DNA from: Riptortus pedestris | Lineage: Eukaryota > Arthropoda > Insecta > Hemiptera > Alydidae | DNA length: 64,000 nt | Direction: 5' to 3' | Assembly: GCA_019009955.1 (NCBI GenBank) | Contig: CM032231.1 | Span: 107,168,501-107,232,500 of the forward strand | Part shown: piece after piece, positions 1 to 9,800 of the stretch | How positions within the stretch are numbered: the stretch's first letter is position 1 | Layout: every line of letters begins with the position of its first letter | Notes under the pieces: model-generated | What the model was told of the DNA's origin: nothing | What the model saw: only the letters and a program-made list of their open reading frames with translations | The model's database searches: none | Made by a program: the position numbers and the translations under genes

Positions 1-355
1 TACTATGACCGATTTTCAAAAAATTTCTTCAAATGTCCATCGATCCTACCCAGGAGATGACGAAAATGAGGTTTAATCGTCGCCAAACTCGGTCTTCAAT
101 TGTTTTATGTAGGACAAGTGGGAAAGGGGGTTTTGCGGGGGGAATGAAAATATGAAATATGATATTTAAATCGAATCGAAAAATTGCACAGAACCAACCT
201 TATTGCAAATTAAATTTACCATAAATATTGTTATATACATGTATCCTCTATCTTTAATTTCAACCGAGATATTTGCATTTTTATTAAGTGTAACGGACGG
301 CTAGTTCGGCCGTTTCCGTAACTGTGGCATTATGGAGATTTCTCTATTGTATCAC
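1..355 (-). mobile_element. DINE-like element, copy 1 (cut by window edge)
   Basis: The first 90 bases are the reverse complement of the 3' block shared by this family (fragment CATCGATCCTACCCAGGAG, then GACGAAAATGAGG). The following bases hold the poly-C block, the TCGAATCG core and the part ending TTTCTCTATTGTAT. The 5' hairpin block is missing at about 355 and the 3' terminus lies outside the window. There is no AT tract: the sequence jumps from the 3' block to the TCGCCAAACTCG segment. Confidence 0.75.
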
Positions 356-1260
356 TGTCGTTAGCAAGTTAGAAGGTAAAGATAGGTGCAGGTTCGATCC
401 CCACTAAGGGAGAATATTAGTTCATGAGTTTTATAACAGAGCGCGCTAGTGTTTACAGATTAGCGGGAGTCTAAAAAGTATTCGTCTGACTGTCCCTTGG
501 GATGACTAACGATTATGCCTCTCTTAGATCCCGTCCACAGGCAGGCTGATAGCGTGAACATGCAACAGACCCTGCGGGCACAGTGGGGTGCGTCAGGCTA
601 CTGTAGACAACTTATTCCAGGTCCTTCTTGTACGTCGAGTTGAACCCTCACTACAAAAACTCAATTCCCTGGAGTCTCGCTCGGGGGAGGGTAAGGATCT
701 TAAAGGTCTATTATGCCAACCTGACTAATAAAAATATGTATGTTTAGACAATATATCAGCAATGGTTTCGGTTAAATTCTGCCCTGAGGAGCAGTGCTTC
801 TTGGAAGTGGAAGCTTGGAACCATAAAAGAGACAAAACGAAATAACTACAATCCGACATCCCATGATCACTAAACTTAGTAAAACACTATCGTAGTTCAT
901 AACATAATGTAATATGTTGGAAAATATAATTACATCAGAAGGTTCATTTACTTTACGTTTATGTTTTTCGAAGTGGCTGGTAGTTATAGACTTGTATATA
1001 TCACCAGTTAAATATACTGCTACATAGGCCATTTAACGATTTTCAAAAGTATACTTGAGTCTTGTGAATTTAAGAGATGACACCCAACCAGGAAGATAAG
1101 ACTTTTCAGGATGTGACAACAGCGGCCGTCCTGCTTAATTTTGAAATGGCTACTACTTTCCCCAGAAAAGTAGGCCCCCTTTCAGCCCAACCTATATCAT
1201 AAAATGGACGAGAAAAACAATCTAAAATAGGAAAACTTAATACTGGCAGAGCGAAGTAAG

Positions 1261-1262
<2 letters not shown>
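356..1262. other. Unclassified stretch with a tRNA B-box-like site
   Basis: A GC-richer block (about 480-720) follows a match to a tRNA B box, GGTTCGATCCC at 391-401. An A-box-like TTAGCAAGTTAG lies at 361, only about 30 bases upstream, closer than in a tRNA. It may be an old SINE or LINE 3' end, since it closes with AATAAAAATATG near 727, but no second copy is recognisable in the window. The reverse ORF at 772-1032 (86 codons) has no recognisable domain and is not called. Confidence 0.2.

Positions 1263-1311
<49 letters not shown>
1263..1311. repeat. (AT)n microsatellite
   Basis: About 48 bases of uninterrupted AT dinucleotides. Unlike most AT tracts here, the flanks (AAGTAAGGA and AATTTCAGTCTGG) do not match the DINE-like family, so this one stands alone. 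Confidence 0.95.
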
Positions 1312-1315
<4 letters not shown>

Positions 1316-2975
1316 CAGTCTGGGCAGTATGAACTGACGTCTAGACTAGAAGTAAACATGGAGGTAATGGAACAGCTGATCCGAGTGAAAGCCCAGGTCC
1401 TTGGGAAGCGATCGCTATGGCTAAGGCGACCCTGAACTCTTCTTGTTCTTCACGACAAAGGATTTTAAACACAGTATTCTCAAGAAGTCAAACTTGTCAT
1501 TTTTTTTAAATACAACAGCGATACCTTTATAATGACGTAATAGGGTCAATGCGAGTTGGCATTGATCAAAGTTTAAAAGTAAAGTTTAAATAAACACATT
1601 CAAATAAAAGACAGGGTTTTAAAACGATTTGGAGCAATTAAAATATGTCAGGTAGAGAGTTCGTATGCTAGGCTTTCCTTATCATTTAGTAAAAATTACA
1701 ATTAATCCTTATATTTCATATAAATCACGCAAATATAATCAGCGACTGATACAAAGATCATAAATTGTATTATGGTGTTTGAGCAACTTTATACAAAGTT
1801 CATAACGTTTGAAATTTACCAGGTGAAATGTGATTACGGATTAGCTAAAATATAGAATCGTAAATATTAATCATCGAAAAAGTGTTCAATCAAGTTATTT
1901 ACTCTAATACTGCAACTGTAATATTAAAAGGGTTTTTTGAGCCTTATTATTTTTATTTATTTTTACGTTGGGTTTATAGCTTATAGATATATCAGAAATA
2001 CCTCATTTTCAGCTTAAAGTTCAAATTTAATATATTTAGACTTTCTACTAACTTAGAAATAGATAATAGACTGATTGATAAGGACGAAATTTGTGTATCA
2101 TTCCATTCCGTGGGATATATGGTTTGTGTAACTTGAGTCTCTGACCAGAGTTATTTTAATTTTTTAATTTATGGCTATCATCAATGCTAAACGCACCCGA
2201 AATAAACAAAAAAAATGAATTTAAAAGAAATAAACTTGATTATATGTGTCACATAATTTTATAGTTTAGTTTAAGAAAATAATAATGATAATGAAGGTCT
2301 TTATAAGTAAAAAATATAATTTATAAAGAACCAATATCATAACTGTTTAAGATTTCTGCACGGTATGTGGCACTTCTTTATTAAAAAAGGAATACAAACC
2401 ATATTGACATTGGCTAGTAAGTAATCACAAGAATTAAACCATAAGCCATATATATAAATTATACTATTGTATAACGTATTTTTGTGCTTTTTAAGGAAGA
2501 GGGACTAACCTAAATATTAGTAATTTCATCAACAGTCAGATTTGTTAATGCACCAATATGAAGCTAACTGTTAAGTTACTATAAACTCCCCCCTCCCCCC
2601 TTCCAATCCTTGCTCTATTTTTTTGAGACATGCAACCACACCTAGAAACTTTTTTTGTGTGCTTTTATTTGATGATTTTATTTTACTCTGATTGGAGAAC
2701 AGTAATTGCAGTACTTAGTAGGAGGATTCTATGGCACTTTAAGCAATATATTTGTTGTAGGGTACCTATCTAGCAAAAATGGTGGACCTCAGTCAGTCTT
2801 ATATGTAAACTTGGAGGTCCGAATTGGAGTTTTGGAAGATTTAATAATTTATCTTCTCTATTAAGAATAGCAAGCATAAGAAGCCTCATAACATAATGGG
2901 CAATATTAATCTATATGAGCAATTTTCATGGTATCAATACAGGTGACAGCCGAAATAGTAATAACAATAATAATA
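1312..2975. other. AT-rich DNA, nothing recognised
   Basis: No ORF with domain character, no RNA gene and no copy of the repeat families of this window was seen. Homopolymer A/T runs and a short C-run at 2587-2600 are the only low-complexity features. Confidence 0.5.
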
Positions 2976-3098
2976 CATCTCTCCCTTTCTCTCTCCCTCA
3001 CTCTCTCTCCCTCTCTCTCCCTCCCTCTCTCTCCCTCTCTCTCTCTCTCTCCTCTCTCTCCTCTCCTCTCTCTCTCTCTCCTCTCTCTCCTCTCTCTC

Positions 3099-3154
<56 letters not shown>

Positions 3155-3160
3155 CTCTCT

Positions 3161-3191
<31 letters not shown>

Positions 3192-3241
3192 CTCTCCCTC
3201 TCCTCTCTCCCTCTCTCTCTCCTCTCTCTTCTCTCTCTCTT

Positions 3242-3279
<38 letters not shown>

Positions 3280-3314
3280 CCTCTCTCTCTCTCTCCTCTC
3301 TCTCTCTCTCCTCT

Positions 3315-3365
<51 letters not shown>

Positions 3366-3366
3366 C

Positions 3367-3410
<44 letters not shown>

Positions 3411-3434
3411 CTCTCTCCTCTCTCTCTCTCTCTC

Positions 3435-3519
<85 letters not shown>

Positions 3520-3520
3520 C

Positions 3521-3567
<47 letters not shown>
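2976..3567. repeat. Long (CT)n polypyrimidine tract
   Basis: About 590 bases of almost pure pyrimidine on the + strand, mostly CT dinucleotides broken by CC and TT. Only a handful of purines interrupt it (for example CAC at about 3101, 3320, 3369 and 3516). It gives rise to long spurious reading frames of Ser/Leu on + and Arg/Glu on -, which are not genes. Interruptions such as CTCC recur irregularly, as expected of an old expanded microsatellite. Confidence 0.97.
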
Positions 3568-3570
<3 letters not shown>

Positions 3571-3602
<32 letters not shown>

Positions 3603-3609
3603 TATATAT
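3571..3609. repeat. (AT)n microsatellite next to the CT tract
   Basis: TATATA repeats broken by one AAA. It directly abuts the CT tract, making a compound CT-AT microsatellite. Confidence 0.9.
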
Positions 3610-4175
3610 TATTTGTAGTGTCAGGTGTTTTTGCAATAACCCCCATTTATATTCATTCAAAAACCTGTCTAGTAATAGATAACGTATCAGGTTCTGCTTT
3701 TAACCCCGAACATTTTTTGCTGTCCCGTAAAGGATAAGAGTTCATGTCGAGTCGAGGGAAGATCGCCATCTATTCCCAGAGTCTCCCTGTGGTTTTCCTC
3801 ACACTCCTAGGGTTACAAAACAAGAAGCGTGCCTAATATGTCCTTCACATTCTGTAAATAATACACACAACAAGGATAAAATTTTTGCGTGAAATATAAT
3901 CCTCGTATAAGAAAAAGGTAATTACATAAAAAATAAAAATAAAAGAAGTTTCTTTCACTTGATTAAGCGAAATTCCAAGGGAGTTAGCGTTGAAGGTGTA
4001 TTCAACGGTATTCTCTAAATATATTAGATAAACTCTTTCAGATTTGAGAATGTTATAATGAAACGTTTATTTTAGTTCTCACACTTATTAGAAAAAAACA
4101 TAATGACCACAAGAAAATTATATGTCTATGTGCCCTCTGGTCTAATGTCTTTCCAAGAAGAGAAAATGTTAATTT
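3610..4175. other. Unique-looking AT-rich DNA, nothing recognised
   Basis: No gene or repeat copy seen. A slightly GC-richer part at 3690-3830 has no coding character in any frame. Confidence 0.45.
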
Positions 4176-4374
4176 GTTATTTACGCCCACTTTATGCTAC
4201 TTTTGCTAATTAGGGCGGATTATATACAGGGAACCACCCTTTCTTAGCCTGGGTGGGACTATATATCACTAAATAAATGTCTACTACCCAGACGGGAATC
4301 GAACCCGCCACTCTAGGTTTACCATATGAGATTAAGATCAACGCCTTAACTCCCACGGCCAACCTGAGCCCCCA
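4176..4374 (-). mobile_element. tRNA-Leu-like SINE, copy 1
   Basis: Reverse-strand copy. The 5' head is read from GGGGGCTCAGGTTGGCCGTGGG at the right end, the B box is at about 4297-4310 (GGGTTCGATTCCCG on the minus strand), then comes the conserved body with CCACCC and GGTTCCC. The tail is short, ending in GTAAATAACA. The ORF across it is spurious. Confidence 0.85.
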
Positions 4375-4524
4375 GAAAAAATGTAAGGCAAAAATGGTTC
4401 TTTTAATGTCTTCCAAACGCATGGCCTAGAAGAGAAGATTCAAAACGCGGGTTAAAAGTCATCAATGATCAGTACTGAGATGATCATAAAAGAATGAGTA
4501 ATGGACTTTTATATAAACATATTG

Positions 4525-4741
4525 TGGGCTTAGGTTAGCCATGTGAGTTAAGGCGTAGGACTTAATCTCACATGGTAAACCTAGAGTCGCGAGTTCGATT
4601 CTCACCTGGCCAATTGGAATACATGAAGTTCCGAACTCATTTAAAGATCATTAGTCCTACCCTGGGTAGAAAAGGGTGATAACCTGTAGATAACCCGTCC
4701 CGGTTAGCCTACTAGTGCAAAATTTGACGTTGATAAATTAC
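4525..4741 (+). mobile_element. tRNA-Leu-like SINE, copy 2
   Basis: Starts GGGCTTAGGTTAGCCATGTG, with A box TTAGCCATGTGAGTTAAGGCG, B box GAGTTCGATTC, then the body with CCTGGGTAGAAAAGGGTGATAACC. It ends GACGTTGATAAATTACAT. The tail is directly followed by the 5' end of DINE-like copy 2, so the two elements abut. Confidence 0.88.
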
Positions 4742-4743
4742 AT

Positions 4744-5532
4744 AAAAAGTCCGTCACGCAGGGGCTGCGTAAACTAAGCAGATTTCCCTCGTGAAGTTTA
4801 GTAATAGATAAATATACATACTGCTAACACAACACCGTGAATAAATACAAACGGAAATAAGAAATGTTTCATCCAATTTCAATAGCCTGCCGACAGGAAG
4901 CGCTAGGTTAGAAATGTAAACAAACGGGTCCCGCCTCACACCGGAAAGAAAAACAATTACTGAAATATATCAGAATATAACACATTAATTTTATTGAGAA
5001 CTATTTACTATATCTAGTACTGTAATTAATAATGAATCAGAATAATTGTTATCTCAATCAATAAAATTTTAGTAGTCCAAAACTTTAAGATGGGGGGGGG
5101 AGTCACCAGTGCATATTTGCATGTATCTCGTATAATAAAGGTCTCTTGAATACAATTTTTGGTATTTAAACTTCCAATAATGTGATTAATTATGTATCAG
5201 AGTATTGTTTACGTAACATGAGTAGAAGTGGCGGTTTGGTGAAAACTGAAAAATGCAAATATCTCGGTTAATATTCAAGATAGAGAATAAATGTGTATAA
5301 CAATATTTATAGTAAATTTAATTTGTAATAAGATTGATTCTGTATAATTTTTCGATCCGACGTATAGTAACGGAGATATTTCGAATTTTCAAAAATCCTC
5401 CCCTCTAAACCCCCCCTCCCACTGGTCCGATTTCAGCCGTTAACGAACTTGATCTTTCTTTTTACATAAAACGCTTAAATATGAAGTTTGGTAAGGATTA
5501 AACAAAAATTGCGACCGCTAGAGCGGTAACAG

Positions 5533-5614
<82 letters not shown>

Positions 5615-5740
5615 TTTTGAACGGACCTCATTTTCGTCATCTACTAGGTAGGATCGATGGACATTTGAAGAAAAATGTCAAAAATTCCGTCATGAGTACA
5701 ACCTCAATAGCTGATTTCCCTTAAGGGAAATCTGCTAAAA
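4744..5740 (+). mobile_element. DINE-like element, copy 2 (long form, complete)
   Basis: Complete element of about 1 kb. The 5' end AAAAAGTCCGTCACGC leads into the hairpin ACGCAG-GGG-CTGCGT and the subterminal repeat AAGCAGATTTCCC. The middle contains a C-rich block (about 5400-5430), TTTCAGCCGTTAACGAAC, and GCGACCGCTAGAGCGGTAACAG immediately before a 74-base AT tract. The 3' block ends in the palindrome TTTCCCTTAAGGGAAA and then TCTGCTAAAA. It shares an extra 5' segment with copy 16 (60955-61946). No protein is encoded. The plan fits non-autonomous Helentron/DINE-1 elements; that classification is inference. Confidence 0.85.
5537..5611. repeat. (AT)n tract inside DINE-like copy 2
   Basis: About 74 bases of AT repeat at the fixed internal site, between GTAACAGACAAA and CAGTTTTGAACGGACC. 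The same junctions flank the AT tracts of other copies, so the microsatellite belongs to the element. Confidence 0.95.
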
Positions 5741-5869
5741 CCAAAATTGATATAATCTCTGCTACAGAGACGAACATGTATTTTCATTTACAGAGCAATT
5801 TAAAATTCCTTTATTATAAAAAATAACTTTATTTAAAGTACCTGTATAATATTGGGCTTGAATATATTA

Positions 5870-6466
5870 AATCGTCCATCCCTCACGGGTTGCGTAAAGT
5901 AAGCAGATATCCCATGTGCTGGTATAACATACTTGTGATAACATTTCACCACATATTCTCTTCTTCTACCTGAAATAATGGAGATATTTTGAATTTACAA
6001 ATCTCCCCTTTCTCTAAAACCCCACCCTATTTCGATTTCCGCCATTAACTAGTATTGTATTCAGGTATTGAATGAAACAGTTAAATACCGAGTATGATGT
6101 AGAACAAACTAACATTTTCGAGTTAATAACGTAAACTCTTAAATGATAAAATATAAGTTCAATGAAAACCATATTTGTTACTTAACTTTGGAATGTTATG
6201 ACTGCTTATTGATTGACTAATATTACAAGAGTAGGAGTAGGGGTTTACTGAAGTGTGAAAGTTAAAAGCAGCATATATCTCGGTTATTAATCAAGATACT
6301 GAAGAAAAAAAAAGTATATAGCAACATTCTTAGAAAATCAAATTTACAATAGAACTGGTTAACCCACGATTTTTCGGAGCGACGATTAAATATCGAGTTT
6401 GCTAACAATAGGGCAAAAATTGCGACATGTAGGGAGTCAACATACATACATACATACATATACATA

Positions 6467-6516
<50 letters not shown>

Positions 6517-6592
6517 TATGGACATTTGATGAAATTTTTCGAAAATCGCTTAAGACCTCAACAGCTGATTTCTATTAAGGAAAATCTGTTAC
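5870..6592 (+). mobile_element. DINE-like element, copy 3
   Basis: Diverged copy with 5' end TCGTCCATCCCTCACGGGTTGCG and subterminal repeat AAGCAGATATCCC. It has the C-rich block at about 6005-6030 and an AT tract at 6463-6511 preceded by CATA repeats. The 3' end reads AACAGCTGATTTCTATTAAGG then AAAATCTGTTA. It lies 130 bp from copy 2, in the same direction. Confidence 0.75.
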
Positions 6593-7387
6593 AAAAAATA
6601 ATTTCAAGATAATTACAAAACCTTATGATTTGAGTTATGACTAATATTGTACACCTTACTGTCTTTTTTGGAAGCTATAAAATTTGCTTTATTGATTGAG
6701 TATGCAAGTCTATTATTTTCCTAAAAATAAAAAGGTTTTCATCATATTAAAAAAATAAACCCTATTATAATCATGCTTTTTTAATCCAATCATAGCTTGT
6801 GTGTTTAAAATATCACAACAGTCCTAAACATAAATTATCTGCTATATTATGCTAAAGAATTTGTCTTTTTTCAAATTTAAAAATAAGTTAAATGAATGGC
6901 AGAACTAAATTAACTGACAATAACATCCTTCTTTTAAAATAAATTAAAGATTGACATAACTAATTGTTTGCTGATGTCATAGTTTAACATTCAAAACGTT
7001 TAATGCATTCACAGAGTCGACTTAAACAGAGCATGAAGTAGGTAGGTGGAGCAGTAAGGCCACTTCCGCGCTCTCTACTGACAGACATGCCTACTATTAT
7101 GTAGGTGATATCCACTTTTGTTTCAATGTCAGCTTTGCGGTTTCGAAGATTAATGTCGGCCCATTTCTTTAGCCCACTCTTCATTTAACTTCTAGTTTTT
7201 TTTTTTTTAATTTTTGTTCTCAAAGTACTTCTGAACAGCACATACTTGTCAAAAGCGTGATGCAACAACATTATATGTACTTCTTGACATGCATTTATTC
7301 ATTTAAATAAGGATGCTAAGAATCACTAGCCAAAATGAAAGTAGTGTTAGTTGACGTGACGTAATAAACTTACAACAATATTTACAT
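6593..7387. other. AT-rich DNA, nothing recognised
   Basis: No repeat copy or gene recognised. The 66-codon reverse ORF at 6984-7184 has no familiar domain. Confidence 0.45.
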
Positions 7388-7926
7388 AAAAAGTGGGTCA
7401 CGCAGGGGGCTGCGTTAACTAAGCAGATTTCCGACGTTCGTCACGTATTTGCATTTAGATAAAAAAATAAAAGTTCAATGAGAACTATATATGATATTTA
7501 GGCTTCAAATGAAGTGCTTCATAACATAAGAGCTTATTGCTAATAGGACATTAGTGGGCGTTTACTGAAGGCCGAAAACTAAAAAAAAAATGCAAATATT
7601 TCGGTTGCTAATCAAGATAGTGAAAAAAAGTACATGACTACATTTATAGATCATTATATTTGCATTAAGATCGGTTCTATTCCATTTTTCGACAAGACGA
7701 ATAAACCCACCTTCCACTAGTCCGATTTTAGCCGTTAACGAACTTTTTGTTACATAAAACGTTTAAATATCGAGTTTGGTAACGATCAAACAAAAATGTA
7801 CTGAACGTACCTCATTTTCGTCATCTCCTGGATTTGGACAAAGGACCTCTTAGGATCACTATACATTTGAGTTAAAACCGCGTACGACCTCATTAGCTGA
7901 TTTCCCAGATGGGGGAATCTGCTAAC
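7388..7926 (+). mobile_element. DINE-like element, copy 4, without AT tract
   Basis: 5' end AAAAAGTGGGTCACGCAGGG, hairpin GCAG-GG-CTGC, subterminal repeat AAGCAGATTTCC, and a 3' end GCTGATTTCCCAGATGGGGG then AATCTGCTAAC. The internal AT microsatellite is absent: AAAAATGTACTGAACGTACC joins the two flanks. The 3' end lies only about 37 bp upstream of the proposed TATA box of the cuticular gene. Confidence 0.82.
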
Positions 7927-7962
7927 AAGATTGTTTTAGTCCGTTGTATAAGTTTTGAGCCA

Positions 7963-8000
7963 TATATAAGACCTCTTCTAGGGCACATTAAATATATATG
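7963..8000 (+). promoter_or_regulatory. Candidate core promoter of the cuticular gene
   Basis: TATATAAG at 7963-7970 is a good TATA box, and a second AT-box (AATATATATG) lies at 7991-8000. The candidate start codon is at 8052, so the 5' UTR would be about 30-60 bases. No clear initiator (TCAGT) was seen. Support is positional only and depends on the exon 1 call. Confidence 0.4.
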
Positions 8001-8051
8001 AGGTGCCGTAGACTTCTAGAGACTAGACAGACTTTGTCCAAACTTATAAAA

Positions 8052-8060
8052 ATGCGGCAG
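8052..8060 (+). CDS. Candidate exon 1 of the cuticular protein gene
   Basis: The nine coding bases ATGCGGCAG (Met-Arg-Gln) are followed at once by a strong donor, GTGAGT at 8061. They are preceded by AAAA, a favourable insect start context. Exon 2 begins in phase 0 with Val-Val-Leu-Val-Leu-Leu-Trp, so the join gives MRQVVLVLLWGVDC: a basic start, a hydrophobic core and a small-residue region, as in a signal peptide. Insect cuticular genes commonly have a very short first coding exon with an intron inside the signal peptide (established knowledge). The join itself is inference across about 20.6 kb; another short exon could be the true one, and no transcript data are available. Confidence 0.5.
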
Positions 8061-9747
8061 GTGAGTTCAATTATTTCTAATGTAATAAATCAATTCAAAG
8101 AAAAGCAATGGTAGTTTGCATTATTGACAGAGTATATGCCATTTGGTTAAGTAATCTGCTGATTTGAGAACATTGATATCGTTCATTTTATCTAATAAGA
8201 AAATTCAGGGTACATATATTTCCGTCTACGACCCTTTTCAGGAGAAACAACTATCCAATATGTGTTAAAAGTCCCTATAATTTGTATGTTTGAGCCTGGA
8301 CTAAGATGCATTCATTATAAATGTCCAAAATCCAAAAAAAACACCTTTCGTTCAATTTCTGCTTTGTGCTTGGTTGGGTTCCATTAACGCGTTAATATTT
8401 TAAAGAAATTTAAGGGTTAGGAGTGGGGGATGGAAATGCAAATAAGTTCCTATTAGGTTTTTATGAAATATTACTGAAACAAAATTGGAAATAGAATTTA
8501 TATTGATATTTACAGAAAAATAAAATATATTTAATGTTTTATTTCCTGACCTCCGAAACAAACATTGCTTATAGTCACCGATCTATATATTTTGCTACTC
8601 CGTCAAAAATTAGAAATACTGGGTTTCATTCCTTAGTAGATCTCTTATATCACTTTTAAATAAAATATATGTAGAAGTAGGTCGTGTTGTCCCCGTCACA
8701 TTCTTCATACAATTATTCATTAGTGTCTCTATAGATAAAGAGAAAAAAATAATAAAAAAAATGTTCCTTTGCAAAGGTATTTCAAACATCAAACGCTCTT
8801 TAGGAATATGGACCACGCCATACTCTTTCTGGTTTTTAGGCCAACAGAAATTATCGAACTCATTGGGTGAAAGGACCTGACGTAAGATCTGCTCCAGTGG
8901 CGGCCATTATTAAAGCTGCTGGCACAATTTAGGTTCTTATTTCGAATTAGATTAGCTATTATTAATTACTGTTTAATTGAAGAGCATTATTTTAAATCGA
9001 GAGATAAAAGGAATGACGCTATTTTTGCAACTAGGCTAGAAGTTGTGCCAGTCATTGACTGGTTTTAATGCAAATATACTGGTTCCCTTTCAAATATGAA
9101 GACTTGAATCGTTGGAATTTCTTAATACTAACTTTAGAATATTCAAATATAAAACAAAATTAGAGTTGTGCAAAACTATCTCTCAGATGTTTCAATATAT
9201 AAAAGAAGTAGATGTATCTATGGTCCTCTTCATTACACTCACACATGTAAGGAAACAAACAATCCAATGATATCATATAATTCTTTGTACACAGAGATTC
9301 AGGTTTTATCTAATCGAAACTACGCAGAATAAGGATTTCGTGATGACCACTTCACGCACACCGGCTCACGCGTGGAAAGTAACTATTATTCATATTTTGG
9401 ATGATTTAGAGCGGAACATTCCACAAAGTTACGAAATAGTGATATCTTTGGAATTAACACCTTGTTGCTATTATATAACCCCAAATGTATCTATATCATT
9501 TAAATTGTGTTAACTATTTGTATTATGTATTTAATGTTATTTAACTTCATGTATTATATCTTCGGATGTTTGTTTCTTTCCTATAATATCTTCTAAAGTC
9601 TGAAATCATTAGCCGTTGAAGCCGTCTTTCAAAATTATAGTATACTTATGAAAAGGTCATGATTTTGTAGTTATTTTTTTTCGTTTTTGGCGGATACAAT
9701 CTATCTTCTTTCTGGATGTACACAGTAGGCCTGTATCCCTCTACAAT
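8061..9747. other. Intron stretch, nothing recognised
   Basis: AT-rich. A faint similarity to the middle of the DINE-like family (TTAGGAGTGGGGG near 8417, followed by AAATGCAAATA) may be a decayed fragment. The 68-codon reverse ORF at 8610-8816 has no recognisable feature. Confidence 0.4.
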
Positions 9748-9800
9748 ACGTTTATTTAGACAGAGTGCACTTTCAAAGCAACAGCTCCATCTTCAGTGTC
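9748..9800 (-). repeat. CTGANGATG/GAAAG module, copy e
   Basis: On the minus strand: ACACTGAAGATGG, a weak stem (AGC-TGTT-GCT), then GAAAG and AGTGCACTCTGTCTAAATAA. The same order (CTGANGATG, short stem-loop, GAAAG, CTCTGT, AATAA) occurs elsewhere in the window, so this is a fragment of a dispersed sequence family. Confidence 0.5.

Noticed and set aside
361..410. tRNA gene with B box GGTTCGATCCC
   Set aside because: The A-to-B spacing is too short and no acceptor or anticodon stems form.
2906..3682. Three long overlapping ORFs of Ser/Leu or Arg/Glu repeats (223-255 codons)
   Set aside because: They are translations of the CT microsatellite in several frames; no codon structure or flanking gene signals.
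4210..4422. 70-codon reverse ORF
   Set aside because: Falls across a SINE copy.
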